Shown here piece by piece: positions 62,344-64,000 of a stretch of 64,000 nucleotides of DNA (positions are counted from its first letter, which is position 1; each line of letters starts with the position of its first letter). The notes beneath the pieces were generated by a model. It was not told the DNA's origin. It did no database searches and saw only the letters and a program-made list of their open reading frames with translations. Made by a program: the position numbers and the translations under genes. This DNA comes from Coxiellaceae bacterium UBA6002. Lineage in GTDB: Bacteria > Pseudomonadota > Gammaproteobacteria > UBA6002. The stretch covers positions 41,915 to 105,914 of the forward strand of contig DJAM01000086.1 in NCBI GenBank assembly GCA_002429595.1, written 5' to 3'.

Positions 62344-62919
62344 TTAGTTAACATATTCAAAGAGAGTGACTACTTTCTGCACACCTGTAACAGTGCGCGC
62401 CACGTCAACAGCAAGGTCTGCTTGATGGTGCGTTACGAGTCCCATGAGGTAAACAACTCCGTCCTCAGTTATGACTTTAATTTGCGTTGAGCTAAGTCCT
62501 TTTTCAGCTAGCATGGCAGTTTTAACTTTGGTGGTTATCCAAACATCGGTGGAGATTTCTTTTGCCGATACGGGGTCGCCAATCGTAATTTCATTGGTAA
62601 TTCGGCGGATATTGGGCACATTTTTGACTAACTCGTAAGCTCGACCGCGTATCCCAGGTGTTTGTGCTTCACCCACTAAGAGCACGACTCGGTTAAACGT
62701 TGTGACGGAGATGTGTGATTGCTGTTTCAAATCTCTATCGGAATTAAGTTGGATTAATGATTGGCACGTAATTTTCTTATCCTGAACGATAGTTTTGAAG
62801 CTGCGTCGATCAGAAATCACAACACCACCTGCGGTCGCACCGGCAACAAAAGCTGCGGGTAAACAGCCGGATAGAATGGTTGAGCTAAAGAGTGCAACTA
62901 AGAGCAATAGTTTTTTCAT
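62344..62919 (-). CDS. dolP: BON-domain outer-membrane lipoprotein DolP
   Basis: 191 residues. Signal and lipobox ILSGCLP, then two BON domains: VTTFNRVVLLVGEAQT and IKVITEDGVVYLMGLVTHHQ. DolP maintains outer-membrane integrity in E. coli. Follows diaA as in E. coli yraN-diaA-dolP. Confidence 0.93.
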   Translation of the reverse strand: MKKLLLLVALFSSTILSGCLPAAFVAGATAGGVVISDRRSFKTIVQDKKITCQSLIQLNSDRDLKQQSHISVTTFNRVVLLVGEAQTPGIRGRAYELVKNVPNIRRITNEITIGDPVSAKEISTDVWITTKVKTAMLAEKGLSSTQIKVITEDGVVYLMGLVTHHQADLAVDVARTVTGVQKVVTLFEYVN

Positions 62920-62924
62920 TTTAA

Positions 62925-63959
<1,035 letters not shown>

Positions 63960-63969
<10 letters not shown>

Positions 63970-64000
63970 CCTAGCCCTCTCCCACAAGCGGGAGAGGGAA
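63960..64000. repeat. REP-like palindrome, truncated by the window edge
   Basis: AACCCTCACCCTAGCCCTCT followed by CCCACAAGCGGGAGAGGG. Same family as 15465, 22500 and 39283. Supplies the probable start region of yraN. Confidence 0.8.

Overview
The window looks like chromosome from an AT-rich gammaproteobacterium. Housekeeping synteny matches gamma- rather than alphaproteobacteria: mrcA / pilMNOPQ / aroK / aroB / damX-like, lptD-surA-rsmA...apaG-apaH...folA, rplM-rpsI and sspA-sspB, lptM-lysA-dapF, and yraN-diaA-dolP. Interspersed proteins with no recognisable housekeeping role, several with eukaryote-like folds (Ulp1/CE-clan protease, 24-residue LRRs, DNase I-like fold, very large repeat-rich proteins), suggest a host-associated or intracellular member of the Legionellales (Coxiella/Berkiella/Aquicella-like). 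That placement is inference; no rRNA or Dot/Icm gene lies in the window.

Layout. 0-1.4 kb: end of the cytochrome bc1 operon (petB partial, petC). 1.7-6.0 kb: one giant protein of unknown function. 6.1-12.0 kb (minus): tetrahaem cytochrome c plus a caa3-like cytochrome oxidase operon (ctaC with fused haem-c domain, ctaD, ctaG, ctaE). 12-20 kb: folA, apaH, apaG, an unknown gene, a universal stress protein, rsmA, surA, lptD. 20-22.4 kb: amgK-murU peptidoglycan recycling pair and an esterase. 22.6-23.9 kb: CE-clan cysteine protease. 23.9-26.7 kb: lptM, lysA, dapF, dksA. 27-34.3 kb: ABC-2 exporter, folB, a pteridine-reductase-like SDR, MidA-like methyltransferase, PTPS-like enzyme, zapE, two unknown proteins. 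34.5-41 kb: MFS transporter, calcium-loop membrane protein, ubiC-ubiA, an aberrant class A beta-lactamase-like protein, an LRR protein with F-box-like segment. 41-51 kb: mrcA, minimal type IV pilus/competence set, aroK, aroB, a DamX-like ATPase, a hydrolase. 51-55 kb: three unknown proteins, two of them paralogues, and an HU-like nucleoid protein. 55-57.3 kb: rplM, rpsI, sspA, sspB. 57.3-61.1 kb: thiamine-precursor-type ABC transporter interrupted by an opposite-strand effector-like gene. 61-64 kb: site-2 protease, two BON lipoproteins, diaA, yraN.

The intergenic spaces are rich in small palindromic repeats of at least five families. The most striking is a pair of ~180-nt foldback elements (19802-19983 and 35862-36041). 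Their single-stranded loops are conserved between the copies, while their long stems differ in sequence yet stay self-complementary: the covariation pattern of a structured nucleic acid. A second family of ~190-nt elements with GTTCCCGTTCCCG-type inverted ends also has two copies (12599-12787 and 47252-47450). I see no tRNA, rRNA, CRISPR array, prophage or transposase gene.
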